DNA of 64,000 nt from Onchidella celtica (lineage: Eukaryota > Mollusca > Gastropoda > Systellommatophora > Onchidiidae), in assembly GCA_963931925.1 (NCBI GenBank), contig OZ007574.1, positions 36,212,378 through 36,276,377 of the forward strand, given 5' to 3'. Below, piece after piece: positions 51,010-63,202 of this stretch. Position numbers and translations under genes: made by a program. The first letter of the stretch is position 1. Each line of letters opens with the position of its first letter. The notes under the pieces are model-generated. The model saw nothing but the letters and a program-made list of their open reading frames with translations. It was not told the origin of the DNA and did not search any database.

Positions 51010-54000
51010 CATCTATATAATGTAAAAGGCTTTTTTATTAGGCCACCTGCAGTAACCAAATTTTGCCTGTAGGTTTCAAATACTGTGGAGGGTGCACCGA
51101 AACTTGCATTTTTGTTTAATATTTTTGGTTTTTGAATTTATGGAAAATGCATTGTTCCATCATGCTGCCAACAGTTCTAATTTTCATTCTCCTTCTTGGC
51201 GTCATTCCATCGCTGCCAATCAGTGCGTAAAATACGTATTTAATACGTTTTTTTGGGTTCCAGTAGTACGTAAATATGTTTTTGTGGTGAAAAGTACGTA
51301 TTTGAAGACTTTCCCCATTTATATCAGAAAACAAAGCCATGACTTTTGTATCTAGACCTACCGCTAATAGCACTGGACCTAGCGATTCAACGGGCGCAAC
51401 CGTAAACGCAGCTCTACCCTGCCGTGATCTGCCGTACTGCGTAGGCCCGAACTTGCGATAACTTTCGTTTCCCCGCCGCGGCCCTGCTCAACTAGGCATT
51501 AGTAATGTTGCACAATAAGTTGTCACGGCAAGCACCTTCGGCCGTGTCCGCACGCTTCGGCCGTTCATACGAGCTCGAGTACATAATTAGCACGTGTAAG
51601 TCACACATTATTTATTTTTATTGTGTCGTAAATGATGGCGGTCATTGAGTAAGAACAGTGGACACATTTTGTGAAACTGAAAGGGTTTCATTTTATTTCG
51701 CTGTTGTTTTTATTTTCAATTTTACGTAGCGTACAATCATCTTTGCGGTGGTAACTCCCGGTAGATCTAGGTCGGCAGTCTTTTACCTTTAGAATCTTTG
51801 AAGAATAATTGGCGATCATGGATAAACCGGGCCAAGTCTAAGGCGTACACGTGTTTCAGCAACATTTGAGATTGAAATCTAGAGCCCGTGAGCTGGTAAA
51901 CCAATAGAAAAAGTTATATATAGAACTAGATCTGTAAGAACAATATGGACATGGCTTGTGAACTGGCTTCAGTTCTAAATCTATTACATCTGTCATCTTC
52001 TATGCCTAACATGATTTGTGATAATGGATAGATTTATTTCATTTTTAGTCAGAAGTCTTTTCTATCCAACTCATGAGTCATTAAGCCGTGAGTTGACATT
52101 TAGTGCAAAATATTCTGAGGAATTCCTTTTGCAATATCATCGAACTTGTCCAATAAGTGCATTGTGAGTTATAAGTCATGTTGTCGTGCTTTCCAATTTC
52201 ACCGTTTTCACAGTCACATGGAGGCAAGTCTGACATTGTTCAATACTGCCAGAACAGGTTAGTATGAAAGAGTTATACAATTCTGAGGACAGCTCATATC
52301 ATAATAGTCAGTTCTTTCTTTATAAACAGAAACAGTGGTGATAACAATACATGTATTAGCATTTGAAGCAGAATGTTTGTATTCTGCGTCTTAAAAATCT
52401 TATGCTGTATTACATAAGGCCTATGTAAAGAGAATAATGTTCCATAATGTGACAAAGTGAGGAAATGATGATTTTTCAATTGGGGGAGGGGGGGGAGGGA
52501 TTCGTCCGATATAAGGAGTCTGTTTTTTGGGTTTTTGAAAGTTGGCAGCTATGTCATTCTGTTACAGTGACATAGTACATGTCATGAAAAGTAACCATAT
52601 CAAGAGTTCAATTTGTTGCATAGTGTCATGGCGCGCATGAGTTCGGAAGCAAAACTGTACGCTATCACTTTGTTATATTAAAGATACAGACGGACACAGG
52701 TGGGGGGTACATAATCTAGTAATAAAATAATACTCATACTTATCGACGGAGTAACGTTGTGGACTTCAGCGCATCTGTCTGACTAACATTAACTCAGAAC
52801 AGAATAGGTTTGGCCTCGAGATTATCAGTACAGTGTGACTGCAGTGGGCGTTCGTGTAGCCTGGTCTCAGCCCTGACGACTGTGTGATACATAAATAAGG
52901 GGATATAATCACCCCTCTGTGCCAAAAGAACAGTTGCTTCCCTTTACCAGGTCTGTCTGTCCTTTATTATTCCTTCGTACACAGAAGTTAAAATACACGG
53001 TAATTCCCCATAGACATTGAAGTCCTTTAATGGCATGTAATTGTGGAATGCACAAGTTATATAATATATAATAAGAAAGGTTAAATGAGTGATGTATAAT
53101 CTGAAGTAAATACCACATGTATACTTGTTAAGTTGTTTACACAACGCCTGCAACACTGCAAGCAGATTTTTAGATGAGCCAGATTACCAAGGCCACAGTT
53201 ATGCTCCAGTGTACTCTTTAGTTTTCATAGTTAACAATGGCTGACTCAACAGTTTAGACAACCTCACTATAATTTTATCCTCTAGCTTCCTCTAGCAGTG
53301 GGGCTGGGGGAGGGGACGAGGCAGTTACAGTACCACTTTTGCCCCCCTGTAAATTCGGCCCCTGCTTTACTACACCGAATGTCTCCAAATTTAAATAATA
53401 AAAGGGTGCATGATTTTGTGAGCCTCCCCTCCCCAATTCTGATACATCTGCAGAGCCGTTCTTTATCGTTACTGATTATTTCTGACCACCTCTCTCAGAT
53501 TTTGGAGGAACACCGCGGCCGTTTAGCCTATAAATAGATAGTACATCACCATCGAATTTACATTTTTTTTCTTTTTATCTTTATTGTCAATATCATCTCC
53601 CTCTTGACCTTGTAGCCACTTCACACCAAGAACATTAAAGTTAATGGATCTTTCCAAAATAAATTATGCCGTGTAGTATCAAATTTCTCATCATTTATTT
53701 TTCTGTCCATTGCTCTCTTTTGGCTTCTTCTTAGTCTTGCTCCTTTTTTTCTTCCTTCAGCGACAAATTCTTTGATCATTGACTCTTTAAGATCAGAATT
53801 ATTTTTGTGTTTGTACAGACTTTTTGTCAAAGATCATATTTACAGACGACGCAGTCTGCATTGGTCTGTCATTTTGAGCTTGACCTGGCGATGCAGTGTG
53901 CGTTGCTCCGGTCTTACAGAGTTAGGATTTGTCAGTGCACTTTAAGATGCTGTACAATTTAATACCAAAGAAATAAACGAAGGCATTTAATGATTGATTT

Positions 54001-54530
54001 GTGACTGAACTTTATGTGTGCTCTACTATTGATACACACAGCAGTCAAGTAATACCAGATGTTTCGCACACATCAGAATTCATGATTTTTGTGAAAAAAG
54101 ACTCAAAATTTCTCTTCTCTTATTCTCTCATACCTGGAGAATTATATGGAAAAACATTTATAAGACTTGTCAGTGTTTTTTTCAAAGCAGAGTTTATTTC
54201 CAGAAATGTGTCACACATGGAGCAGAAAGGCCTTTTGTTGCTTACCTGCTGCAGTTATAACTAGAGCTGTCTTAATGCATGGCCACACTGGGTAGTTGAC
54301 AGGGGGGCCCCATTCTTACAAATTTACACTTTTACTTGGCCCAGGGACTCATAACGATGTTAAGATGGTTCTAGTTATAACAAATATGTAAAAGTAAATT
54401 TACTAAGGGACAACATGTTGAGATATATTACAAACACGATGAAATAACAGTATGATAAGAGGAAAAATTCTTTGTCCATGTTTTCTTTGTTCATGAAACA
54501 AGTTTTCATTAAGGTTAGAATACAATGCTC
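51010..54530. other. Non-coding interval
   Basis: 51360-51600 is relatively CpG-rich against an AT-rich background. No exon recognised. GGGGGAGGGG tracts lie near 52482 and 53297. Confidence 0.45.
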
Positions 54531-54537
54531 TGCGGAT

Positions 54538-54607
54538 CAACAGGTGGATGGAATGCTGGATGAATGGAGTGCTGGATGGGTGCAAAGATGTATGGATGGA
54601 TGGATGA
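54538..54607. repeat. (TGGA)n-type microsatellite
   Basis: Imperfect repeats of GGATGGAT/GGATGAAT over about 70 bp. Confidence 0.85.
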
Positions 54608-57600
54608 ACAAATACATATTGATTTCATCCCACATGACATTATTATCTTCATTTTTATGTTTCTTAACCCTTCCCTGCCTAAAGCTGGCAAAAAATATAT
54701 AAGTCCAAGGCCTATGAAGAGGCTTTCCCATTTTTCATGCCCATATACCTATAAAGCAAAGGGAAATATGACATATTTTTAAAAAAATATCTGTGCACCT
54801 AATTATTATTCAGTGTTGATGAAAATGGTACCAAGATATAGATAAATGAAGGCCCTTTCAGGAAATATTAATACTTGTCGATGGGTTGAATTCAAATTTA
54901 TTGCAATAAAAAAAAGTTGAAAATCAAACACGTTTTGTCCCAAAGTGTCATTGTTTTAAGTCCTCTTGATATTTGTTATGACAGTGACCACATTGTAAAT
55001 GAATGTTATAAAGGAAGCAACCAGTGAATTTGATGTGGAAACATCAACACAACTGAACAGCTGACCAAGGCTGTTTCCACATCCAATGTTCAGTGATTTC
55101 AAAAAACTTCACTGCAAAAAAAGTTCACATCATAAGCTAGACCCATCCAGTTTTTTTCTAACTGAAGAATGGACATCTCCTTTCTAATGTGTCTATGGCT
55201 CTAAGTGAGGCTGCCAACGAGATAAGACTGCTAAGAGACTTTATAAATAGCACACTGATAGGAGGCGTATTCGGGCACATTAAGCTGCCACGGGCATGGT
55301 CGCATTAGACAGATCCGAGCATGTCGTAGGCGCATTAGGCAGGAATGGGTTAATCTTATATTCTATTCCACTAGTCTGTCTTAAATCAGCAAGGCTATTC
55401 CAATTCATAACACAAGTTGCAATGATTTACAGCTATATATGGAACACTTAATTATTAGAACATTATTAATGTCTGCAGCATTCAATACAGTGTATCGCTA
55501 TGATAGACATGTTACAATTTTAAGTACGTACGAAAAACATGTAAGAGGCAAACAAGACATTCAAATTTCAATGTATGATTCCACATAAAAAAGTTACTTT
55601 TTCTAATGAAGAAATGGCCACAGAATGAACATAAGTATACTTGAAACATATAACAATAACAGACACATGAAAATACTATTATGAACGAGGAAATTATTAT
55701 TTGGAAATTACAATGATCTTAACTGTTGACTATGATTGATGACAACACACAAATTTTTTTTTGAGTTAACACACTCTAACTCACTCTCAGGGTCATGCTC
55801 AATGCTGGAAAAATTAATGCAGAAATAAACAGCAACAGGCGGTCCATGACTTTTGCGGCTGCTTGCCACTCGTGACCTCGTTTCCTGTGCGAGATTTCCA
55901 TTAGGTGAAGAGAAGCTCATGTCATCACCTCAGGTTCCCGGATGTTCTCCTTAATATGATCACCATCGCTGCCTTTGAGGAAGGCGTGATTAGGATCAGA
56001 AACATGCTGATTGGGGGGTGGATGGGTGTGTTGAAAGTTGCTGTGATATCTCCTGCACAGACACAGCAATGCATCCCACAGGAGCCGAAACAACTGAAAA
56101 GTGCGTGGAAAATATTTACGTGATGAAGAGAAGGTCACTTGGAGCCAGATCAAAACAGCCCTTTCAAGGGCTGAAAAATAGATGAAAGCAATTGAAGATT
56201 CAGAAACCTGAAAACCAAAATTTCCAAAGGGTCCATTCCTGAAACTGAAATTGTCAATGAAATGTAGGCTGGCAATAAAACAATTACCTCAGGTCATGTC
56301 AGTCAGTGATTCTTTTTTCAGTCTCAGTCTGTACCTCTGCCAGCAATCAGCCATTTCGCCCATTATATTCATTAGTGAATATTGCCAGTTTCTTTTTCTT
56401 ATTCTAATTTTATTTTATTACTGATTATAATGTAGTGTCCTATCAGTATTTCCAATAAAAGTCACAAAACAATGTCCTATCACAGTCAATACACATTTTC
56501 CCATGATATAACCCGACTGGCCAGTGTTCCCCAGTCTTGAAAAGAAGAACACCGCAGGAACAGCTATAAGTAGTAAATGATATCACCAGGTAATCTTCGA
56601 TGCCCACTGACCCAGTCTGAACCGCAAAAGTGAAAGTATGCCTTTTCCGTTTGCCATTATTTTACCCCCGATCCGCACATCCTGGGTAGTTTTGTAGACA
56701 TAGTGCTTTATAAAGGAAAATACATGTACATGTACGCGTTTGGGCTGATCTATATATGTACTGGGTAGTTTGTAGACACATTCCTTACAGTGAAGAGATC
56801 CATCCTTACTTATCATGATAGAGGCATTTAGGGTGGCTTTTTCCTTTTATGGGTATTATACATCTGTATTTGACTAGTACATGTAATACGTACAGGTTGA
56901 TTTTCTATAATTGTCAGTGACACACTGGCTTCTGATTTACATCACCACCATTCTTGAATTAGCAGTAACATCAGCTTTCCTGAACATGCCTTTATTTCTC
57001 TTTCTTGCAGCCCAGACACCATTCTGAAGATGATGAGAAAGGAAATGTAAGACAGAAAAGAGTGTATGGATGGCTATATGGCATTTTGAGGGCCAGTCAC
57101 CTAAATTAGGATGGAAAATCCAGTGTACATCTGGGCTGAAATCTGAGCTGTTGGGAACATTGCGTTTCTTATTTTGAAAATGGGTGTGTTCGGGAGTGGG
57201 TGGGTAAAAATGTTTTATTTTATTTGTACAGTTGTTACACAGTTCTAGATCTGTGGAACAGTGACATTTCTTTTGCTTCTTATAAAGTCTGAGGTTAGTC
57301 TTGAGTACATGTACAATGTACTATGTTTCAGGCTAGATTCACCTCTTTCTGTCTCTCAGTGGAACCCCCTTTCCCAAGATTAGGTATTCCAAGAAATGGA
57401 TAGTTTGTTTCAGGATCACAGGCTCAAAAGACTTTAGATCATTGTTTCCCTGGTTTTGAAGGCAGAAATTGAAAAAAAAAAAGCTGCATCTTCACCTGAA
57501 TGGAAGAAGCTGCTTATCAGTAGTGACACATCTTCTTGGTACATAATGCACTGCCAAGTTCTTCACAAATACGCCCCAGACATCTCTGAAAGTGCTAAAG

Positions 57601-59475
57601 GCGTCTCACATTCTGCAGTAGTAACATTATCAGATTTCAACATGTTCCCCACTGTCCAAAGTCTTTGTTTTGAAAACGTAACTCTGAGCAACTTTTTCTT
57701 TCAAAGACGTCCGATCTAGGAGGGTAGTGAGACTACTATGGTCAACATCATTTGGTCATCCTAGACCAAAGAAAATACAGATGCAGGATCAGCAGCTGGT
57801 CTAATTTGGCATCCTGTTCCCAGAGATTTTTAGCAGGTTCTGACCTGCAAAGCAGGAGAAGGCTTTGGCAAAGGGGACCATTCTGCAGGTTTATTTTTTC
57901 CTAAAAACATGGGGTGAAGAAGATTCCCCTTTATTGTTGTTTGCTACTGACATTGGTTCTGCATGTCCAGAGAGTGAGCTACTTCAGCCAGGGCTTTTGA
58001 AACCGAGCTTGTACCAGGTTCTGATTCAGCCCACTTTGTAGGAAGCAGCAGCATCAGTGTAGGTCAATGCACTTTCTTAACTGCCCTGCTCCTTGGTCTT
58101 CACCACTGTCCCAAAAGGCCACCTCCATCATGATCACTGCTTTGTTCTACCACCTCAAGTGTCATTACTTCCTCATATCTCACATCTCCCTATTCGGTTA
58201 CGTCATTTGCATTGCCTTCTCTAATGTCATCTTGAAACCAGAAAACTACCAAAATCCTATTCTGAATGCACTGTCACAGTTCAGTCAGAAAGCCACCTCA
58301 ACAGAATCTATAAGAACTACAGTCTGAAAATCTTTGAACCACCAGGAATGGACAAGAAGACTTAAGAATGTGCAAGTACTAATTCCTATCCTACCATAAT
58401 TGACTCTTTAATAACACCCTGCCCATTACAGTGAATGGCACATAGAGATTAAACATAATTTGTAAAAGTATTTGATTACAGATTACAGTGACTCATTAAC
58501 TGTCTACATTTGTATCTAAGGCGTACAGATAGGAATAAACTATAAACCCTTATGTGAGAGGTATGTCTACATTTGTACCCAGGGTGTGCGGAGGGGGGTA
58601 GTAAAAACTAAACATACATAAACAAAAAAAAATTCCCAGAATTAAATTTTAATGACACATAAAGATTGCTAGTACATGTACGTGTATGCAGTTTGAAGAA
58701 TGCAGAAAATTTGAAGGTTGGAGCGTAAGTGTGCTAATTTTGGCTCAATTTGTTATACCCCTCTGTCTACATTTGTACCCAGGACCTATGGAAAAGGTTA
58801 GTCAGGCCTAATTTTAGTACTGCATTGCATTACACATAGTCATCCAACAGGCCTGTTCCTCACTGCTGAGCACCACAGGTTTGTAGTACATGCAATACAT
58901 GTAGTACTACTGTGTCTCGTGTCTTGGTACTAATAATGCCTTTGTGTGGGCAGTGGAGATCACATGCTTTTAGCCTTTATTTTAGGGTCCGTTTCAATGA
59001 CAGTATTACACATCCCCAGGGTCACAGGGATATTTTTTTTTTCAGGAATGAAAACCAGAAATCCGGAATAAATCTGGACAACTTTTCATGGGCTGAACTA
59101 ACAACCCTATTGTAAGGTACAGAATAATAAAGCAAAGTCAAAATGTGGCACACAGAAAAAGTTGTACATGTATGTAGCAAAGCTTCGCATAAGAAATAAT
59201 ACAGAAACAATACAATAGAGCACAGAGGAATCGGAAAGACAAATCAAGCTTTCAGTCTACTGACCTTCTTCTGACAAAAAAATGTTTCAGGGTAGAAAAC
59301 TAAACAAATAAATAACCACAGAATGTTTCACAAATGCTGATACTTAATCGTCTGCGAGTTTCAGACTTCAGTCTTGGAATGCAGCCCATCAGCCAATGTC
59401 AAGAAGACAGCAGCATGAAAGACAAGGAGCAAAGTCAAGACAAAGAAGAACAAATAGCAAAACAAACAAGGCTAG
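54608..59475. other. Non-coding interval
   Basis: Contains a perfect 12-bp hairpin GATGTGGAAACA/TGTTTCCACATC (55032-55084), a 70-bp-spaced repeat TGGGTAGTTTGTAGAC (about 56690 and 56762), and three spaced copies of GTCTACATTTGTACCCAGG-like sequence (58502, 58565, 58764). Frames at 57456-57719 and 58067-58327 were inspected and not recognised. Confidence 0.45.
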
Positions 59476-59580
59476 TGTTAGGGAAGCATGGTATTTTCCA
59501 TTACAAGCCATTGCTGAACAATGAAAACAATTCAGTATTTTCTCTATTAGGCTTTGTGACTGGAATACTCAGCCGTAACA
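59476..59580. mobile_element. Family F miniature element, solo copy (105 bp)
   Basis: Ends TGTTAGGGAAGCATGG and CCGTAACA; the core has TGAACAATGAAAACAATTCA and TTTTCTCTATT-GGCTTTGT. Same length as the copy at 24050 but more diverged. Confidence 0.7.
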
Positions 59581-60473
59581 ACATTTGATAAGGAAATCTA
59601 GGTGCAGATGCCCATGGCACAGACTAATAAATCAACCAGACTGGAAACACAAGCTTCGGGGTGTGTCGTTTTTTACAGAAGTTAATGAGATGCGGCCGTA
59701 TAACCAACATGGCCGCCGCTCGGGAAATTCCAATTCTAGTTCTATCTGCAGTAGAAATTTCTTTGTATTTGTCAAGATTGGTTGTACATGTATTAATAAT
59801 GCATTAACTTGCCTATCCTTTCATTTTATTGTCTACAGCTGCCTTTTTTTTTATTGTTATAAATGATGACCGTATGGACTTTTAACGACCGCTGCATTGT
59901 AGCTATGCTGAAGCGTCGGTCGCAACCGTAAACCTACAGTGGCAAACCTTTCGTGTTTTGTGACGTCACACAATGGGCTCATCCAGTCTGGGTATTTTAT
60001 TAGTCGGTGGCCCATGGCAATGAACCTCCGGAAAAAAGATCTCTACATATCACAATCTTAGTTCTAGTTTATTTCTCCATTTTTTAAAATACTGGAGATC
60101 TATTAGTATGTAGGAGAGATATAACAAAATGCACACTTTGACACTTGTTTACAATGTGTTGTGGCATTAAAAACATGACGATACTCAAGGAAAGGGAGCT
60201 TTAATTTGTGCCAGTGTCATGGAAAAAGGTATGGTGAAATATTAACAAGAAATTATTACTAACCAGTTTGATGCCCGTAGAAATAATGATGTCATCAGTC
60301 TCCGCCTGAGGACAAGACAGATCATACACTCTTAGTATTGTTAACATTGTCGGGCTCTTGTTTACACTGTTAGATCCACTGTAAACACTGGTAGACGCAT
60401 TGTTAATGCTGCAAGTGCATTGTTAGTTACTTAGTACAGATCAGTGTTTGTTCACACTACTGTATTCCAGTTG
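59581..60473. other. Non-coding interval
   Basis: No gene recognised. 60310-60430 has several spaced AACACTG/TGTTAAC-like motifs. Confidence 0.4.
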
Positions 60474-60622
60474 ATATGATGAATGGATGGACGGATGGAT
60501 GGATGAAGTGAAGGACATATGCATGGATGGACGAAGTGAAGGACATATGGGTGGATGATCGGAAGGAAGAACGGGCATGTGGATGGATGGATGGATAACT
60601 GTATGGATGGACCAATGGACAA
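60474..60622. repeat. ATGG-based minisatellite
   Basis: Imperfect GGATGGATGGAC arrays, with a longer unit GGACGAAGTGAAGGACATAT seen twice (near 60501 and 60527). The Ser/Ile/His-rich frames through it are artefacts. Confidence 0.9.
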
Positions 60623-61168
60623 GTTGATAAAACACAAGAAACTTAAAATAATCTGAAAAATAAAAAAACAAGAGATTAGCGAAAAAAATCTATGCTTGCC
60701 TGAGGTGAAGTGGAAGCTACATGTAGCTCCGCAAACACATCCACCAACTCATTGTGATTGGCTGCTAGCCTCAGGTGTTTGACAGAGTGGTGGTAATCCA
60801 GGATGTGGAAGAACAGGTAACACTCTCACGGTCAAACTCATGTTAAAGATACCTCTGGGAGTGAAAATTGAGAAGAGCAGGCTAAACAAGGCTGCTGTCC
60901 AGGCAAAATTCTAAATAACAAAAAAAGAACTAATCTTTACCACAAGAATACACAGAAACAAGAACAAGAAAACTAAAAGCAAGAAAAGTGAGGTGTGAAT
61001 GCCAAGAGCAGCGAAACCTCCTAAAATAAAGACCTAAAATACTCACTTTTCAACCTATTTCTCCTATCCATCCCCAACCCACTACCCCATTCAACGCCCT
61101 AGGCATACCGCCATTGCCATTTCAGAATCCTGTATCTCATACCACCCAATAAAGAATGTACATGTATC
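60623..61168. other. Non-coding interval
   Basis: No gene recognised. Confidence 0.45.
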
Positions 61169-62230
61169 CAGGGGCGAAGCGTGGCCCTCTGCAGAGGGTA
61201 ATCTAGTAAGCTAGTAAGATCCTCATAATAGGACGTATCGCTACATCATATGTACATAATTATAAATGCAGCGACTAAAACAATGAAACGGTTGCTAGGC
61301 ACGGCAAAAATCTGAAGAGCGGATTATTCTTGTCAACAGGACAGGAATGCAGCAATTTAAAAGTCAAACTAATCTGAAAAACTATTCATTCATACTAACA
61401 GACTTATAAACGCATATTTTTCACCCATTTTTTAAAATATAATTTGAACAGCACGTTTTCATTGTCATATTCATAGCCAGAGATTTTGTTATTCTACCAT
61501 CTCATAAAGTTTCTCGGAAAGGACCCATTAACATTAAATGGTAGAAAGTGCTTAAATGACATCTCTGTGACACAACAATGTGTAGCGATTTCAGAGAAGT
61601 GGCTATCTGCCGTTGCGGTTTAGGTTCGAGCGACCTATCAACTGAATTGATGTTCTTAATACGTTCGACTGATTTTGATCACAGTTATATCTAGATCTAG
61701 ACTATAATAATTATTATTCTTTGATAGCTCTTGCTGTGCGTAGAGTAAATTATTCTTAGATTACCTCAAACAAAACAATAAAAAAGATCCACACAAACTC
61801 TTTCACTCTACTCTTTACCTTTCAATTGGGATGAAAACGACCGCATAGTGAAAAACCTGCATAAGTACGTAAAATCAGGTCAAACCTTGATTATAAACCA
61901 ATTTTTTTTTCCCCACTATTTTGCTGTCTGCGGCGCCGCTTTGAAGAAAACAGGCTATGCTCAAGCTCACTTCTGGGTGTAGTCAAGTCTTCTTTGTCTT
62001 TGTTAATCCGTGATTTTGGACCAGTTCATATGGTGTAAGTCCCTACAAAGATGCTTTTCGGTGAGGGGTGTTAGACTATAACAACAAACCCAAAATAGCA
62101 AGGTAGAACAGAATGCTGAACTGACTAAATGGACTTGGAGTTGGACTCGATCTGAAAAGCGTAGTAATTCTAGAATTAATATTCGAAGGGTAATCACTGA
62201 TTATTTGATTATGAGGAAGCCTCGCCCCTG
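61169..62230. mobile_element. Non-autonomous hAT-type element, 1,062 bp, 8-bp duplication CATGTATC
   Basis: Ends CAGGGGCGAAGC and GCCTCGCCCCTG. The flanks 61161-61168 and 62231-62238 are both CATGTATC. CAGGG ends with an 8-bp duplication place it with hAT elements, but the ends differ from the element at 41902, so it is a separate family. No transposase frame. Confidence 0.92.
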
Positions 62231-63202
62231 CATGTATCTCTGGTAACAGTAACTGTCCCGTTTTATAAACGGTAAAAGACAGATTGCACCACTTCAGTTA
62301 AATTAATAAAGTGGATGAAAAGTATATAAAATTATGGTAGATTACGTTAGAACTATGGCAAGGGATACTACTGGGACCAGTGGAGAAGGATATTATTCAA
62401 ACAATCGTATGGGTTCTTTCCGAATCTCTCCCTCCATACGAATTCATCCAAATGGCCAGAAAGCATAGTGTTTTGCACACCAGCCACATGTTTGAACTAT
62501 CTCTTATAGTTTTTGCAATAACATTTCACATGATTGGTGCAAAAAACCCGTCACGGGATCCACAAAATCTGGATGTGAAATACCACCAAGTGCTGAAAAG
62601 GAGGTTACCGGAACAGCTGCAATATTATTTGTATGATAGTAACCCATCAGAATGAATTATGTTGCCGGAGCAATTCTCTGGATAACTAATGGTAGCGGCA
62701 GATCTAATCTTTTTCAGCTTTCTCTTTGCTATCAAGCCCTTGTCAATCTGAAAGACCTGGCCCGGGGCCCCCAATGTGGTAAGGATTATTGGTTAAAAGG
62801 TGGGAACATTACATCATGAAGGTAGCAGTACCACTGGACATTGGTGGACTGTGCCGGACTAGTATAATCGTTCACACTGGTGACAGGTTCCTTAAAACTA
62901 GACCAGAGATAACAGCTGTACAATGCTAATGAAAGACAGATAGGAATTCTCCCAAAATGACCAGTCTTCAAAGACAATTTCACACCCTGGTAAAAGTGCA
63001 ATTTAGCCCCCGAGACTTCTCCTGCGCAGGTCAAGTGCGCACCTCCCAATTTCATTTTTTTTTAAATCAGCAGATATTTTCACACAGTCCTTAACCCTCG
63101 TCCTGTGGGAGGCCACTATACTGGCATCCCCGGGCGACATGCGAGGCCAATATTGTGGCCTACATACTGCAAACCGGGTCCAGCAGGAGGCCAATATAAT
63201 GT
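62231..63202. other. Non-coding interval upstream of the LINE
   Basis: A 92-codon frame at 62380-62655 was inspected and not recognised. 63060-63200 would be the LINE's 5' untranslated part or flank. Confidence 0.45.

Noticed and set aside
57456..57719. 87-codon frame beginning MKAEIEKKKAASSPEWKK
   Set aside because: No family recognised, no splice context, and it is followed by stop-rich sequence. Could be a relic but cannot be supported.
60441..60671. Ser/His/Pro/Ile-rich frames
   Set aside because: Translation of the ATGG minisatellite.
62380..62655. 91-codon frame with a hydrophobic middle
   Set aside because: No recognised domain or splice signals; length is within chance expectation for AT-rich DNA with few stops.
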